Below are positions 1 through 5,023 of a stretch of 5,023 nt of DNA, in pieces. The position numbers and the translations under genes are program-made. Source of the DNA: an uncultured Ruminococcus sp. (GTDB lineage: Bacteria > Bacillota_A > Clostridia > Oscillospirales > Ruminococcaceae); assembly GCA_937880065.1 (NCBI GenBank), contig CALFMA010000050.1, positions 1 to 5,023 of the forward strand. The letters run 5' to 3'. Each line of letters starts with the position of its first letter. Position 1 is the stretch's first letter. The notes beneath the pieces were generated by a model. That model was not told the DNA's origin. It worked only from the letters and a program-made list of their open reading frames with translations, and made no database searches.

Positions 1-213
1 TCAATCCAATGTGCCGATTTCAGGCAAAAAAAAGATACTGTTTTCAGAATTAAATCTGTTAACAGTCTCTCATATTTTTAATTGTAAGCTTACATCAAAA
101 ATTTAGAGAAAAAGCTTTCTTTGCACACTTTTTGCATCGATTGATGTAAATTTGATGTATGATGTAAGTTTTCGGTATTTTATACCCCTCAAATTCCCAG
201 TAAAATAGGGGTT
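1..213. other. AT-rich upstream region without a convincing gene
   Basis: All three forward frames are interrupted. The longest open stretch is frame 2 from the window edge to a TAG at 104-106, about 34 codons, which could be the tail of an upstream gene but is short enough to be chance. The region holds perfect palindromes CTGTTAACAG (56-65) and TGTAAGCTTACA (83-94), several GATGTA-type repeats (89-168), and a weak hairpin, ACCCCT (184-189) with AGGGGT (207-212). I see no strong sigma-A promoter; TATGAT at 158-163 could be a -10 but lacks a good -35 partner. It is best read as the regulatory or junction region ahead of the first gene. Confidence 0.5.
89..168. repeat. Cluster of GATGTA-type short repeats
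   Basis: TTGATGTAA (141-149), TTTGATGTAT (151-160) and GATGTAAG (161-168) are near-identical direct copies. CTTACATCAA (89-98) is an inverted copy of the same sequence and overlaps the palindrome TGTAAGCTTACA at 83-94. Four copies within 80 bp, just ahead of a gene, suggest binding sites for a regulator or for a recombinase. The function is inference, and in AT-rich DNA some copies could be chance. Confidence 0.35.
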
Positions 214-642
214 TTGGACACTTTTATTTATCCAAGCTCTTCATTGTGGGGAATACAGTACGGTCATTATCCGAGGCAATGTGAAATCTGCAAGAAGCAC
301 TTTCTTATGCTGACTGCAAGACATCAGAAATACTGCAACGGCTACGCACCCTTTAAGCACAACGGCAAGCGGGTCACCTGCAGAAGATATGCGGCATATA
401 TAAACTTAAAAGAAAGATGCGAAAACGACCCGGCACTCAGAATATACAGAAACCGTTGCGGTTCAATTCGTGTAGATAAAAGCAGAGGCAAAATCACACC
501 TGAGTTTGCAGAGTTAGCAACAAGGCTGGCCGAAGACAGAATGTACCGTGCTATGGAAGAAACAGAATATGAGCTCACCCAATACCCAAAGGATATGGAA
601 AAGAAAAAGCTGTATGAGGATACGGCAAAATCAATGAAGTAA
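214..642 (+). CDS. Short Cys-rich putative zinc-binding protein, DUF6076-like, possibly 5'-truncated
   Basis: The 142-residue product has Cys23-x2-Cys26, then His37, Cys41 and Cys56, in the context YPRQCEICKKHF and HQKYC, which looks like a small zinc ribbon or finger. The rest (about 65-142) is charged and helical, with no signal peptide or membrane segment. The pattern resembles the C-terminal part of DUF6076-type proteins found in clostridial genomes; this match is from memory. The only initiation codon before the Cys motif is TTG at 214, and its sole upstream G-run (208-211) lies 2 nt away, too close for a normal ribosome site. The frame stays open back to 163, after a TGA at 160-162, with no ATG or GTG. 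The gene may therefore be a remnant of a longer one or a genuine short form with a poor start. It ends 13 nt before the sigma-like gene, so both are probably co-transcribed. A nucleic-acid-binding role is a guess. Confidence 0.6.
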   Translation: MDTFIYPSSSLWGIQYGHYPRQCEICKKHFLMLTARHQKYCNGYAPFKHNGKRVTCRRYAAYINLKERCENDPALRIYRNRCGSIRVDKSRGKITPEFAELATRLAEDRMYRAMEETEYELTQYPKDMEKKKLYEDTAKSMK

Positions 643-647
643 GGAGG
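641..647 (+). promoter_or_regulatory. Ribosome binding site deciding the sigma-like gene start
   Basis: AAGGAGG is a near-perfect anti-16S match and overlaps the TAA stop of the preceding gene. A GTG at 647 lies inside it and cannot be served by it, whereas the GTG at 656 sits 8 nt downstream at ideal spacing. The site therefore fixes the start at 656 and implies translational coupling to the upstream gene. Confidence 0.85.
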
Positions 648-655
648 TGTCGCCC

Positions 656-1564
656 GTGAGAGAATGGCAACAGGACCTTGTGATGTACAGAATAATACCT
701 GCTCCGCCTAAAATGGAGCTTCAGGAATACATTGAGCTTTATTGCAAAGAGAAAGATGAAAAATACTTTCTGTGGTTTCTTCATTATTATGAAAACACGC
801 TCAACACAAAGGTTATGGGTTGGGTACAGAACTATGCGATGCCCGGTCATTTTCAGGATATGAAGCAGGCGTTCATTATAGGTATGTGGAAAGCCTTGCA
901 GGAATACGACCTTTCACGGGATATACCTTTTGTGAAATTTAAGGAGAACACAGCAAAGCGTGAAGTTCACGAGTACATCCGTAAAATGAGGCGTGGCTTT
1001 ACGGTTCAGAGTTTTGATGAAGATTTAAGGCTTCGCAAAGCAATGCGCCTGTTTTATGAAAACGAAGAGAAAACCGATGATGCAACAATGGAGAAGATAG
1101 CCGATGAAATCGGTGTAGCAAAAGAAAAAGCAGAAGAAATTATCCGTTCCGGCTTACAGAACACACAGTTCATTGAGTTTTACAAGCAGTATGCCGACGA
1201 AGACGGAGAAGAAAGCCGTGAAGAGGTTGCTTCTGATGATAGCTCCCGCCCTGATGTTCTGTGTGTTAAATTTGAGCGTGCAAATCTTGTGATGGATGTA
1301 TTTGAAGATGCCCTTAATTACCGTGAACGAGCCTTGGTATCGGAGCACCTTGCCTTCTGCAGAGACTGCTACTCAACCGAGCTTCCCGATTATGAAAATC
1401 CCGACTACAAAGGTAATCCCACCTACAAACCACGCAAGCCTAAAACCTTTGAAGAATTAGCCTTCGACCACAGAGTTTCATCCCCCGCAACAGCAGATTC
1501 AAACTACAGAAAAGCACTTAACAAGATGAAGAAAAAGCTGCTTGAAACAGGATATGATTTTTAA
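656..1564 (+). CDS. Sigma-70-like RNA polymerase sigma factor, atypical
   Basis: The 302-residue product (GTG start) has sigma-factor architecture. Residues 68-112 (DMKQAFIIGMWKALQEYD, then PFVKF and REVHEYIRKMR) resemble sigma region 2, the core-binding and -10-recognising part. Residues 141-168 (MEKIADEIGVAKEKAEEII) resemble region 3. Residues 220-295 resemble region 4, ending in a helix-turn-helix (FEELAFDHRVSSPATADSNY) and a basic KALNKMKKKL helix. Between the first region-4 helix and the HTH sits an insertion of about 29 residues (235-263) rich in Pro, Tyr and Asn, with a CRDC pair; this is not usual for region 4. An acidic linker (180-198) separates regions 3 and 4. It presumably directs RNA polymerase to promoters of its host element, but the target genes are not visible. 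Sigma-like proteins of this sort are frequent in clostridial mobile elements. A diverged DNA-binding protein without sigma activity is the alternative. It follows the zinc-protein gene by 13 nt and precedes a small membrane-protein gene by 17 nt. Confidence 0.8.
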   Translation: MREWQQDLVMYRIIPAPPKMELQEYIELYCKEKDEKYFLWFLHYYENTLNTKVMGWVQNYAMPGHFQDMKQAFIIGMWKALQEYDLSRDIPFVKFKENTAKREVHEYIRKMRRGFTVQSFDEDLRLRKAMRLFYENEEKTDDATMEKIADEIGVAKEKAEEIIRSGLQNTQFIEFYKQYADEDGEESREEVASDDSSRPDVLCVKFERANLVMDVFEDALNYRERALVSEHLAFCRDCYSTELPDYENPDYKGNPTYKPRKPKTFEELAFDHRVSSPATADSNYRKALNKMKKKLLETGYDF

Positions 1565-1581
1565 GAAAAGGAGCTGAACCT

Positions 1582-1749
1582 ATGCCTGACCTCAATGATT
1601 TTTATGCATTCAAAATGACATCTTCCGGTGGTGGTTCTAGTGGTGGTAAAAATAATAATTCAAATGGTGGAACAGGATGTTCCACTGCACTGATTGTGTT
1701 AGCTGTTATTGGTTGGGTGTTGTGGTTGATTGTAAAGCTTTTGTCCTGA
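1582..1749 (+). CDS. Small Gly/Ser/Asn-rich single-pass membrane protein
   Basis: An ATG at 1582 follows AAGGAG (1568-1573) with an 8-nt spacer, an excellent ribosome site, and the frame runs 55 codons to TGA at 1747-1749. The protein starts MPDLNDFYAFKM. It then has a flexible Gly/Ser/Asn segment (residues 14-32, including SSGGGSSGGKNNN), Cys33 at the membrane edge, and one hydrophobic helix (about 35-51: ALIVLAVIGWVLWLIV) ending KLLS. There is no N-terminal signal peptide, so the Cys is not a standard lipobox; the likely form is a C-terminally anchored membrane protein with unknown orientation. It lies 17 nt after the sigma-like gene and directly before a terminator, so it is probably the last gene of that operon. 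The function is unknown; a membrane-tethered partner of the sigma-like protein is possible but only a guess. Ribosome site, composition and terminator placement support a real gene. Confidence 0.75.
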   Translation: MPDLNDFYAFKMTSSGGGSSGGKNNNSNGGTGCSTALIVLAVIGWVLWLIVKLLS

Positions 1750-1790
1750 AATCCTTGTAAATATTTACAAGGATTTTAGTTGTTTATTGT
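1749..1790 (+). terminator. Rho-independent terminator after the sigma operon
   Basis: A perfect 28-nt palindrome spans 1749-1776 (left arm AAATCCTTGTAAAT, right arm its exact reverse complement). It folds as about 12 bp around a 4-nt ATAT loop. One wobble and one A-T pair can extend the stem through the TGA stop codon to 1747/1778. A T-rich stretch follows (TTTTAGTTGTTTATT). The stem is AT-rich and the tail is broken by purines, so efficiency may be moderate. Position right at the end of the small membrane-protein gene supports the call. Confidence 0.75.
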
Positions 1791-1868
1791 GCTTTTCGAC
1801 AAAATTTGATTTTTAAGCGTTACGTTTTGTTATTTTTGTCATCTATATATAAGAGAGAACAATAAAAA

Positions 1869-1897
1869 TGCTGAAATCTCCATATTTTTGCTGAAAT
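1869..1897 (+). repeat. Pair of TGCTGAAAT direct repeats upstream of the R-M promoter
   Basis: TGCTGAAAT occurs at 1869-1877 and again at 1889-1897. The starts are 20 bp apart, about two helical turns, and the second copy ends 3 bp before the -35 box. This placement would suit an activator or repressor binding on one DNA face, but no regulator assignment can be made from sequence alone. Confidence 0.35.
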
Positions 1898-1900
1898 ATA

Positions 1901-1929
1901 TTGAGAAAAATCTTTAGTTATGATATACT
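1901..1929 (+). promoter_or_regulatory. Sigma-A-type promoter for the regulator and R-M operon
   Basis: TTGAGA (1901-1906, five of six to consensus) and TATACT (1924-1929, five of six) are separated by exactly 17 bp. TG at 1921-1922 gives an extended -10. Transcription would begin near 1936, leaving a leader of about 40 nt before the regulator start. It is the best promoter I can see in the window and the only evident one for the downstream genes. Confidence 0.75.
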
Positions 1930-1944
1930 AATTTATTATAGTAA

Positions 1945-1957
1945 AGTCATACTGACT
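1945..1957. promoter_or_regulatory. Candidate operator dyad AGTCA-TAC-TGACT
   Basis: A perfect 5-bp inverted repeat with a 3-bp centre lies about 10-20 bp downstream of the predicted transcription start and 20 bp before the regulator gene. Nested outer arms ATAGT (1938-1942) and ACTAT (1955-1959) add further symmetry. The position fits autorepression by the small Cro/CI-type protein encoded immediately downstream. The size is short enough that chance is possible. Confidence 0.4.
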
Positions 1958-1976
1958 ATTTTAAACGAGGTGTAAC

Positions 1977-2186
1977 ATGGCTGCAAGTTATAAGAAGTTA
2001 TTTAAACTGCTAATCGACCGTGACATGAAGAAAAAAGAACTCGCTGAAAAAGCCGGCATCAGCATTGCCACCATTACAAAAATGGGCAAAGACGGTGCTG
2101 TTGTGTCAAGCGATGTCCTTGTAAAGATATGTACCGCTCTTGATTGTACTATGGATGATATAGTTGAAATCATTTCAGAAAAATAA
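1977..2186 (+). CDS. Small Cro/CI-type HTH regulator of the R-M operon
   Basis: This 69-residue protein is essentially one helix-turn-helix domain. It has an N-terminal helix (YKKLFKLLIDRDM), the HTH at about 18-40 (KKKELAEKAGISIATITKM), and C-terminal helices (SSDVLVKICTALDCTMDDIVEI). Length and sequence fit the HTH_26 branch of the Cro/CI-like family, cytoplasmic DNA-binding dimers that often precede restriction-modification genes in clostridia. ATG 1977 has GAGG at 1967-1970 with 6-nt spacing. A strong promoter and a dyad sit just upstream. The 40-nt gap to the methyltransferase gene shows no convincing second promoter, so the two are probably co-transcribed. A role like the controller (C) proteins, timing restriction and methylation through autoregulation, is inferred from position. 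The family call is firm; the target is not proven. Confidence 0.88.
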   Translation: MAASYKKLFKLLIDRDMKKKELAEKAGISIATITKMGKDGAVVSSDVLVKICTALDCTMDDIVEIISEK

Positions 2187-2226
2187 TGACTTTTAATCAC
2201 ATTGAGAAATATTATGGAGGCTTTTT

Positions 2227-4503
2227 ATGAGCACATTAGAAATTAAAAGAGATAACGGAAAAATCTTTTGCCCATTAACTGATTCTTGGCATATTGAAAC
2301 CCCTGAGGAAAAAGTGCGCCAAGAATATATAAAGCTCCTTGTAGAGGAGTATGGCTATTCTCTTGACCAAATGGCACAAGAAATCAAAGTCAATAACTCT
2401 CAGCGCGGTCAAGGCAAGGCACGTGCAGATATTGTTATCTGGAAATCCAAAAAAGATAAACTTGAAAGCAAAGCTGCTTTTATTGTTGTTGAATGTAAAG
2501 CAGAAAATGTTCGTATTCGTGAAGAAGATTATTATCAGGGATACAACTATGCTTCTTGGGCTGGTGCAAGTTTCTTTGTAACCACTAATGAAAAAGAAAC
2601 AAAATACTTTAATGTGGACAAAGACTATCTTCCTAAAGAATTAGTGGAAGTTGTTGCTATTCCTACAGCTGAAGAAGCATTGAACGATAAAAAAGTAAAA
2701 GATATTCTTTCTAAAACCAAAACATTTACTAGAGACGATTTCACCAAGATTCTCCGTACTTGTCATAACATTATTCGTAATAACGATAAGCTTTCTCCTG
2801 AAGCTGCATTTGATGAGATTAGTAAAATTTTATTCATGAAAATAAAATACGAGCGTGAGCAACGTGGTGCAAAAGTATTTACCAAGAACGAGTTTGTAGA
2901 AAAAGAAAAGTGGTTTGAAAAAGAAATTCGTCCCAGTCTGAAAGGAACTCCCAAAGATCTTCCTTATATGCAGTTCTTATTTTACAACACCAAGGAAGAA
3001 TTTAAGGATGACCAGCTTTTTGAAGAAAATGAAATTATTAAAATCAGACAGAACAGTTTTGAACAAATTCTTGAAAAACTTGAAACCTATAACCTTTCCG
3101 ATACACAAGATGACGTTAAAGGTATCGCCTTTGAACAGTTCTTGGGCACTACATTCCGTGGCGAATTGGGACAGTTCTTTACTCCTCGCTCTATCGTTGA
3201 TTTTATGACGCACATTCTCGATCCCAAAGAGAATGAAACTGTATGCGATCCTACTTGTGGTAGTGGCGGTTTCTTAATTAAAGCATTTGAGTACATGCGT
3301 GAAAAAATTGAGGAAGATGTAAAGAAAGCAAAAGCAGAATTGCGTTCCGTCATTGAAGGCGATAACTATGATTCTTTGCCCGAAAAAGAACAGGTGCTTA
3401 TTAACGAACGCATTGAAGCTATGCAATCCACACTCAACAAGGAACTTGAGACTCAAGCAGAAGGTAGTCGTATGTATAATCTGTCCCGTAATTGTATTTA
3501 CGGAACTGATGCTAACCCTCGCATGGCAAGAACATCAAAAATGAATATGATTATGCACGGCGATGGACACGGTGGCGTTCATCATCACGATGGCTTGCTG
3601 AATGTTAACGGTATTTTTGAAGAGCGTTTCGACGTTATCTTAACGAATCCTCCTTTTGGTGCGAGAATTGATAAATCTCAAAAAATTACCGAAGCAGATA
3701 AATTTACAGATGAAGCTTTGATTGCAAAATACAAGTCCAAATACGGCGAAGCTTATGAAAAGGCACTTAAGCAGGTAAATGACAACATTGGTAAGTCCTT
3801 GCTTTCGTTGTTCGACGTAGGTTCTATGTCCGGTCTTACCGAAGTTCTCTTTATGGAACGTTGTCTGAGACTGCTTAAAAAGGGTGGCCGTATGGGTATG
3901 GTTCTGCCTGAAGGCGTTTTAAACACATCTAACCTCCAGAAAATTCGTGAATATTTCGAAGGCAAAGCCAAGATCATCTTAATTTGCTCCATTCCTCAAG
4001 ATGTATTTATCGCTGCCGGTGCCACAGTAAAACCCAGCCTTGTTTTCTTCAAGCGTTTTACCGAAGAGGAAGAACTACAGTATTTGGGAGCCAAGACTAA
4101 GGCGGAAAAAGAAGTTCGACAGAAATATATCGGTGAAATTAATGCACTTCAAGAAAAGATTGCAGCAGAAAAGGCAAAGAAACTTAAGGTAAAAGCTCTT
4201 ATACTTATGGCTGAAAAAGAGCTCAAGGATATTGAGAAGGCTATCATCGAAGAAGCTAAACCGCTTACCAAAGAATACTTTGATTACGAAATTCCTGTTG
4301 CTGTGATTAAGGATGCAGGTATCACAACTACAGGTGCTGTTTCCGGTGGCAACCAGTTGCCAACATTACAAGAGGAATACAAAGTATATAGAACTACAAA
4401 CGAGCTATGGAAAGAATCCAATAGCTTTGTTTCCTATACCATAAATGTGGAGGGTAAGCTTTTCCGCAAAAGTGATGGTAAGGAGGTTGAATTGAATTGG
4501 TAA
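2227..4503 (+). CDS. hsdM: HsdM-type N6-adenine DNA methyltransferase with N-terminal HsdR-N nuclease-like domain
   Basis: This 758-residue protein joins two parts. Residues about 11-150 match the type I HsdR N-terminal family (HSDR_N_2): CPLTDSWHIETPEEKVRQEY, then ADIVI with Asp68 and VVECK with Glu89 and Lys91. These give a complete PD-(D/E)XK-like signature, followed by a conserved QGYNYASWAGASFFVTTN strand-helix. After a helical HsdM-type segment (about 165-300) comes the methyltransferase: GQFFTPR (315-321), the SAM-binding DPTCGSGGFL (341-350), YGTDANP (425-431) and catalytic NPPF (474-477), which marks adenine-N6 methylation. LLKKGGRMGMVLPEGVL (549-565) closes the fold. A charged, probably coiled-coil stretch (612-680) follows. 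At 758 residues it exceeds a plain HsdM (roughly 500) by about the added domains. ATG 2227 has GGAGG at 2216-2220, 6 nt away. The next gene, a specificity subunit, overlaps its last 7 nt. It probably methylates, and may cut, sites chosen by that subunit. Whether the nuclease part is active cannot be told from sequence. Confidence 0.93.
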   Translation: MSTLEIKRDNGKIFCPLTDSWHIETPEEKVRQEYIKLLVEEYGYSLDQMAQEIKVNNSQRGQGKARADIVIWKSKKDKLESKAAFIVVECKAENVRIREEDYYQGYNYASWAGASFFVTTNEKETKYFNVDKDYLPKELVEVVAIPTAEEALNDKKVKDILSKTKTFTRDDFTKILRTCHNIIRNNDKLSPEAAFDEISKILFMKIKYEREQRGAKVFTKNEFVEKEKWFEKEIRPSLKGTPKDLPYMQFLFYNTKEEFKDDQLFEENEIIKIRQNSFEQILEKLETYNLSDTQDDVKGIAFEQFLGTTFRGELGQFFTPRSIVDFMTHILDPKENETVCDPTCGSGGFLIKAFEYMREKIEEDVKKAKAELRSVIEGDNYDSLPEKEQVLINERIEAMQSTLNKELETQAEGSRMYNLSRNCIYGTDANPRMARTSKMNMIMHGDGHGGVHHHDGLLNVNGIFEERFDVILTNPPFGARIDKSQKITEADKFTDEALIAKYKSKYGEAYEKALKQVNDNIGKSLLSLFDVGSMSGLTEVLFMERCLRLLKKGGRMGMVLPEGVLNTSNLQKIREYFEGKAKIILICSIPQDVFIAAGATVKPSLVFFKRFTEEEELQYLGAKTKAEKEVRQKYIGEINALQEKIAAEKAKKLKVKALILMAEKELKDIEKAIIEEAKPLTKEYFDYEIPVAVIKDAGITTTGAVSGGNQLPTLQEEYKVYRTTNELWKESNSFVSYTINVEGKLFRKSDGKEVELNW
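4480..4486 (+). promoter_or_regulatory. Ribosome binding site for hsdS inside hsdM
   Basis: AAGGAGG lies within the last codons of the methyltransferase gene and is followed after 10 nt by TTG at 4497. A TGA at 4488-4490 in the hsdS frame leaves only a few codons upstream, with no ATG or GTG near, so this site supports the TTG start and coupled translation of the two subunits. Confidence 0.75.
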
Positions 4504-5023
4504 GTAGTAATTTACTGAAAACCGTTAAATTTTCTAATTTAAGTAGATGGAGTGTTAATTCAACACTTGCCAAAAAAATAAAATCCAATTATCCGTTAGT
4601 ACCTTTATCTCAAATAATTAAAAGAATTAAAGAGCCCATATATGTTGAAAATGATACACTGTACAAACGTATTACAGTTCGACTTTATGGCCTCGGCGTT
4701 TTGCAACGTGATGAGATTTATGGTAGAGATATTGGCACTAAAAAACAATTCATTGCTCATAAAGGACAATTGATTATATCAAGAATTGATGCTCGTAATG
4801 GTGCTTTTGGTATTGTGCCCGACGAGTTGGATGGCGCTATAGTAACAAATGATTTTTGGCTGTTTGACGTTAAAAATGCTATTCCACAGTATTTGTCTCT
4901 TGTTTTATCTTCTGATTTTTTTCAACAATACTGGGAAAGTCAAAGCAGTGGAACTACCAATCGTCAGCGTATAGATGAAGAAGACTTTTTAATGTCTAAA
5001 ATCGCATTGCCTCCAATATCCGT
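4497..5023 (+). CDS. hsdS: Type I-like restriction-modification specificity subunit, 3' end outside window
   Basis: The first 175 residues of an HsdS-type protein are present; the reading frame is open at the window edge. After a short lead (RWSVNS at 17-22) there is a complete-looking first target recognition domain of the Methylase_S family. It has YPLVPLSQIIKRIKEPI (32-48), YKRITVRLYGLGV (56-68), HKGQLIISRIDARNGAFGIVP (88-108), IVTNDFWLF (115-123), and the closing RIDEEDFLMSKIALPPIS (158-175), typical of the turn into the central conserved helix. HsdS subunits bind DNA with two such domains, each reading half of a split target, and hold the methyltransferase subunits. The start is TTG at 4497, overlapping the methyltransferase stop by 7 nt, with AAGGAGG at 4480-4486. 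The second recognition domain, if present, lies outside. The visible part looks intact, with no frameshift. It is noticeably more AT-rich than the sigma gene. Confidence 0.92.
   Translation, partial: MVSSNLLKTVKFSNLSRWSVNSTLAKKIKSNYPLVPLSQIIKRIKEPIYVENDTLYKRITVRLYGLGVLQRDEIYGRDIGTKKQFIAHKGQLIISRIDARNGAFGIVPDELDGAIVTNDFWLFDVKNAIPQYLSLVLSSDFFQQYWESQSSGTTNRQRIDEEDFLMSKIALPPIS

Noticed and set aside
56..65. Palindrome CTGTTAACAG as an operator.
   Set aside because: A single 10-bp palindrome in AT-rich DNA is weak evidence, and no paired site or promoter is linked to it.
2..106. Open frame from the left edge to TAG at 104-106 as the tail of an upstream gene.
   Set aside because: Only about 34 codons with no recognisable motif; in AT-rich DNA an open run of this length in one of three frames is not rare.
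184..212. Hairpin ACCCCT/AGGGGT as terminator or translational switch over the TTG at 214.
   Set aside because: A 6-bp stem with a 17-nt loop and no T-run; too weak to call.
647..655. An earlier GTG start for the sigma-like gene at 647.
   Set aside because: The codon overlaps the AAGGAGG ribosome site itself (641-647), while GTG at 656 has ideal spacing.
575..850. Minus-strand open frame of 91 codons.
   Set aside because: It lies across the junction of two well-supported forward genes, has no convincing ribosome site or recognisable family, and reads as a shadow.
2351..2581. Forward 76-codon frame inside the methyltransferase gene, and similar nested frames at 3008-3208 and 3353-3544.
   Set aside because: They overlap conserved nuclease or methyltransferase motifs in the real frame, and their translations are low-complexity shadow sequence.
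3087..3353. Minus-strand frame opposite the SAM-binding motif region.
   Set aside because: The forward strand carries unmistakable methyltransferase motifs here, and the reverse product has no recognisable feature.
1..5023. CRISPR arrays, tRNA or rRNA genes, insertion-sequence ends, riboswitches.
   Set aside because: No regularly spaced repeats, cloverleaf-like segments, transposase motifs or recognisable riboswitch cores were seen.

Overview
The window (5,023 bp, AT-rich, strong AGGAGG-type ribosome sites, GTG/TTG starts) looks like low-GC Firmicutes DNA, most likely a gut clostridial (Oscillospiraceae/Lachnospiraceae-type) chromosome or an integrated element in one. This assignment is inferred from base composition and protein families. 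No rRNA, tRNA, transposase or other taxonomic marker is present.

The layout is two same-strand modules separated by a terminator. Positions 1-213 have no convincing gene. They hold several short palindromes and a cluster of GATGTA-type repeats. Module 1 (about 214-1749) encodes a short Cys-rich, probable zinc-binding protein of DUF6076-like character whose 5' end is uncertain, an atypical sigma-70-like protein, and an unlisted 55-residue Gly/Ser/Asn-rich single-pass membrane protein. Gaps of 13 and 17 nt and strong ribosome sites suggest one transcript. It ends at a perfect 28-nt palindrome (1749-1776) that probably acts as terminator.

Module 2 (1900 to the right edge) is a restriction-modification operon. 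A good extended -10 promoter (1901-1929) drives a 69-residue Cro/CI-type regulator. Next comes a 758-residue protein joining an HsdR-N-type PD-(D/E)XK nuclease-like domain to an N6-adenine methyltransferase of HsdM type. Last is an HsdS-type specificity subunit that starts on TTG inside the end of the methyltransferase gene and runs off the window. The specificity subunit would give the DNA target, the fusion protein would methylate and perhaps cleave it, and the small regulator probably controls expression. No translocase HsdR gene is visible, so the system could be a type I set with HsdR outside the window or a self-sufficient, BcgI-like (type IIB-like) arrangement.

The least explained parts are the sigma/zinc/membrane trio and the nuclease-methyltransferase fusion. 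Nothing in the window proves an entirely new system.
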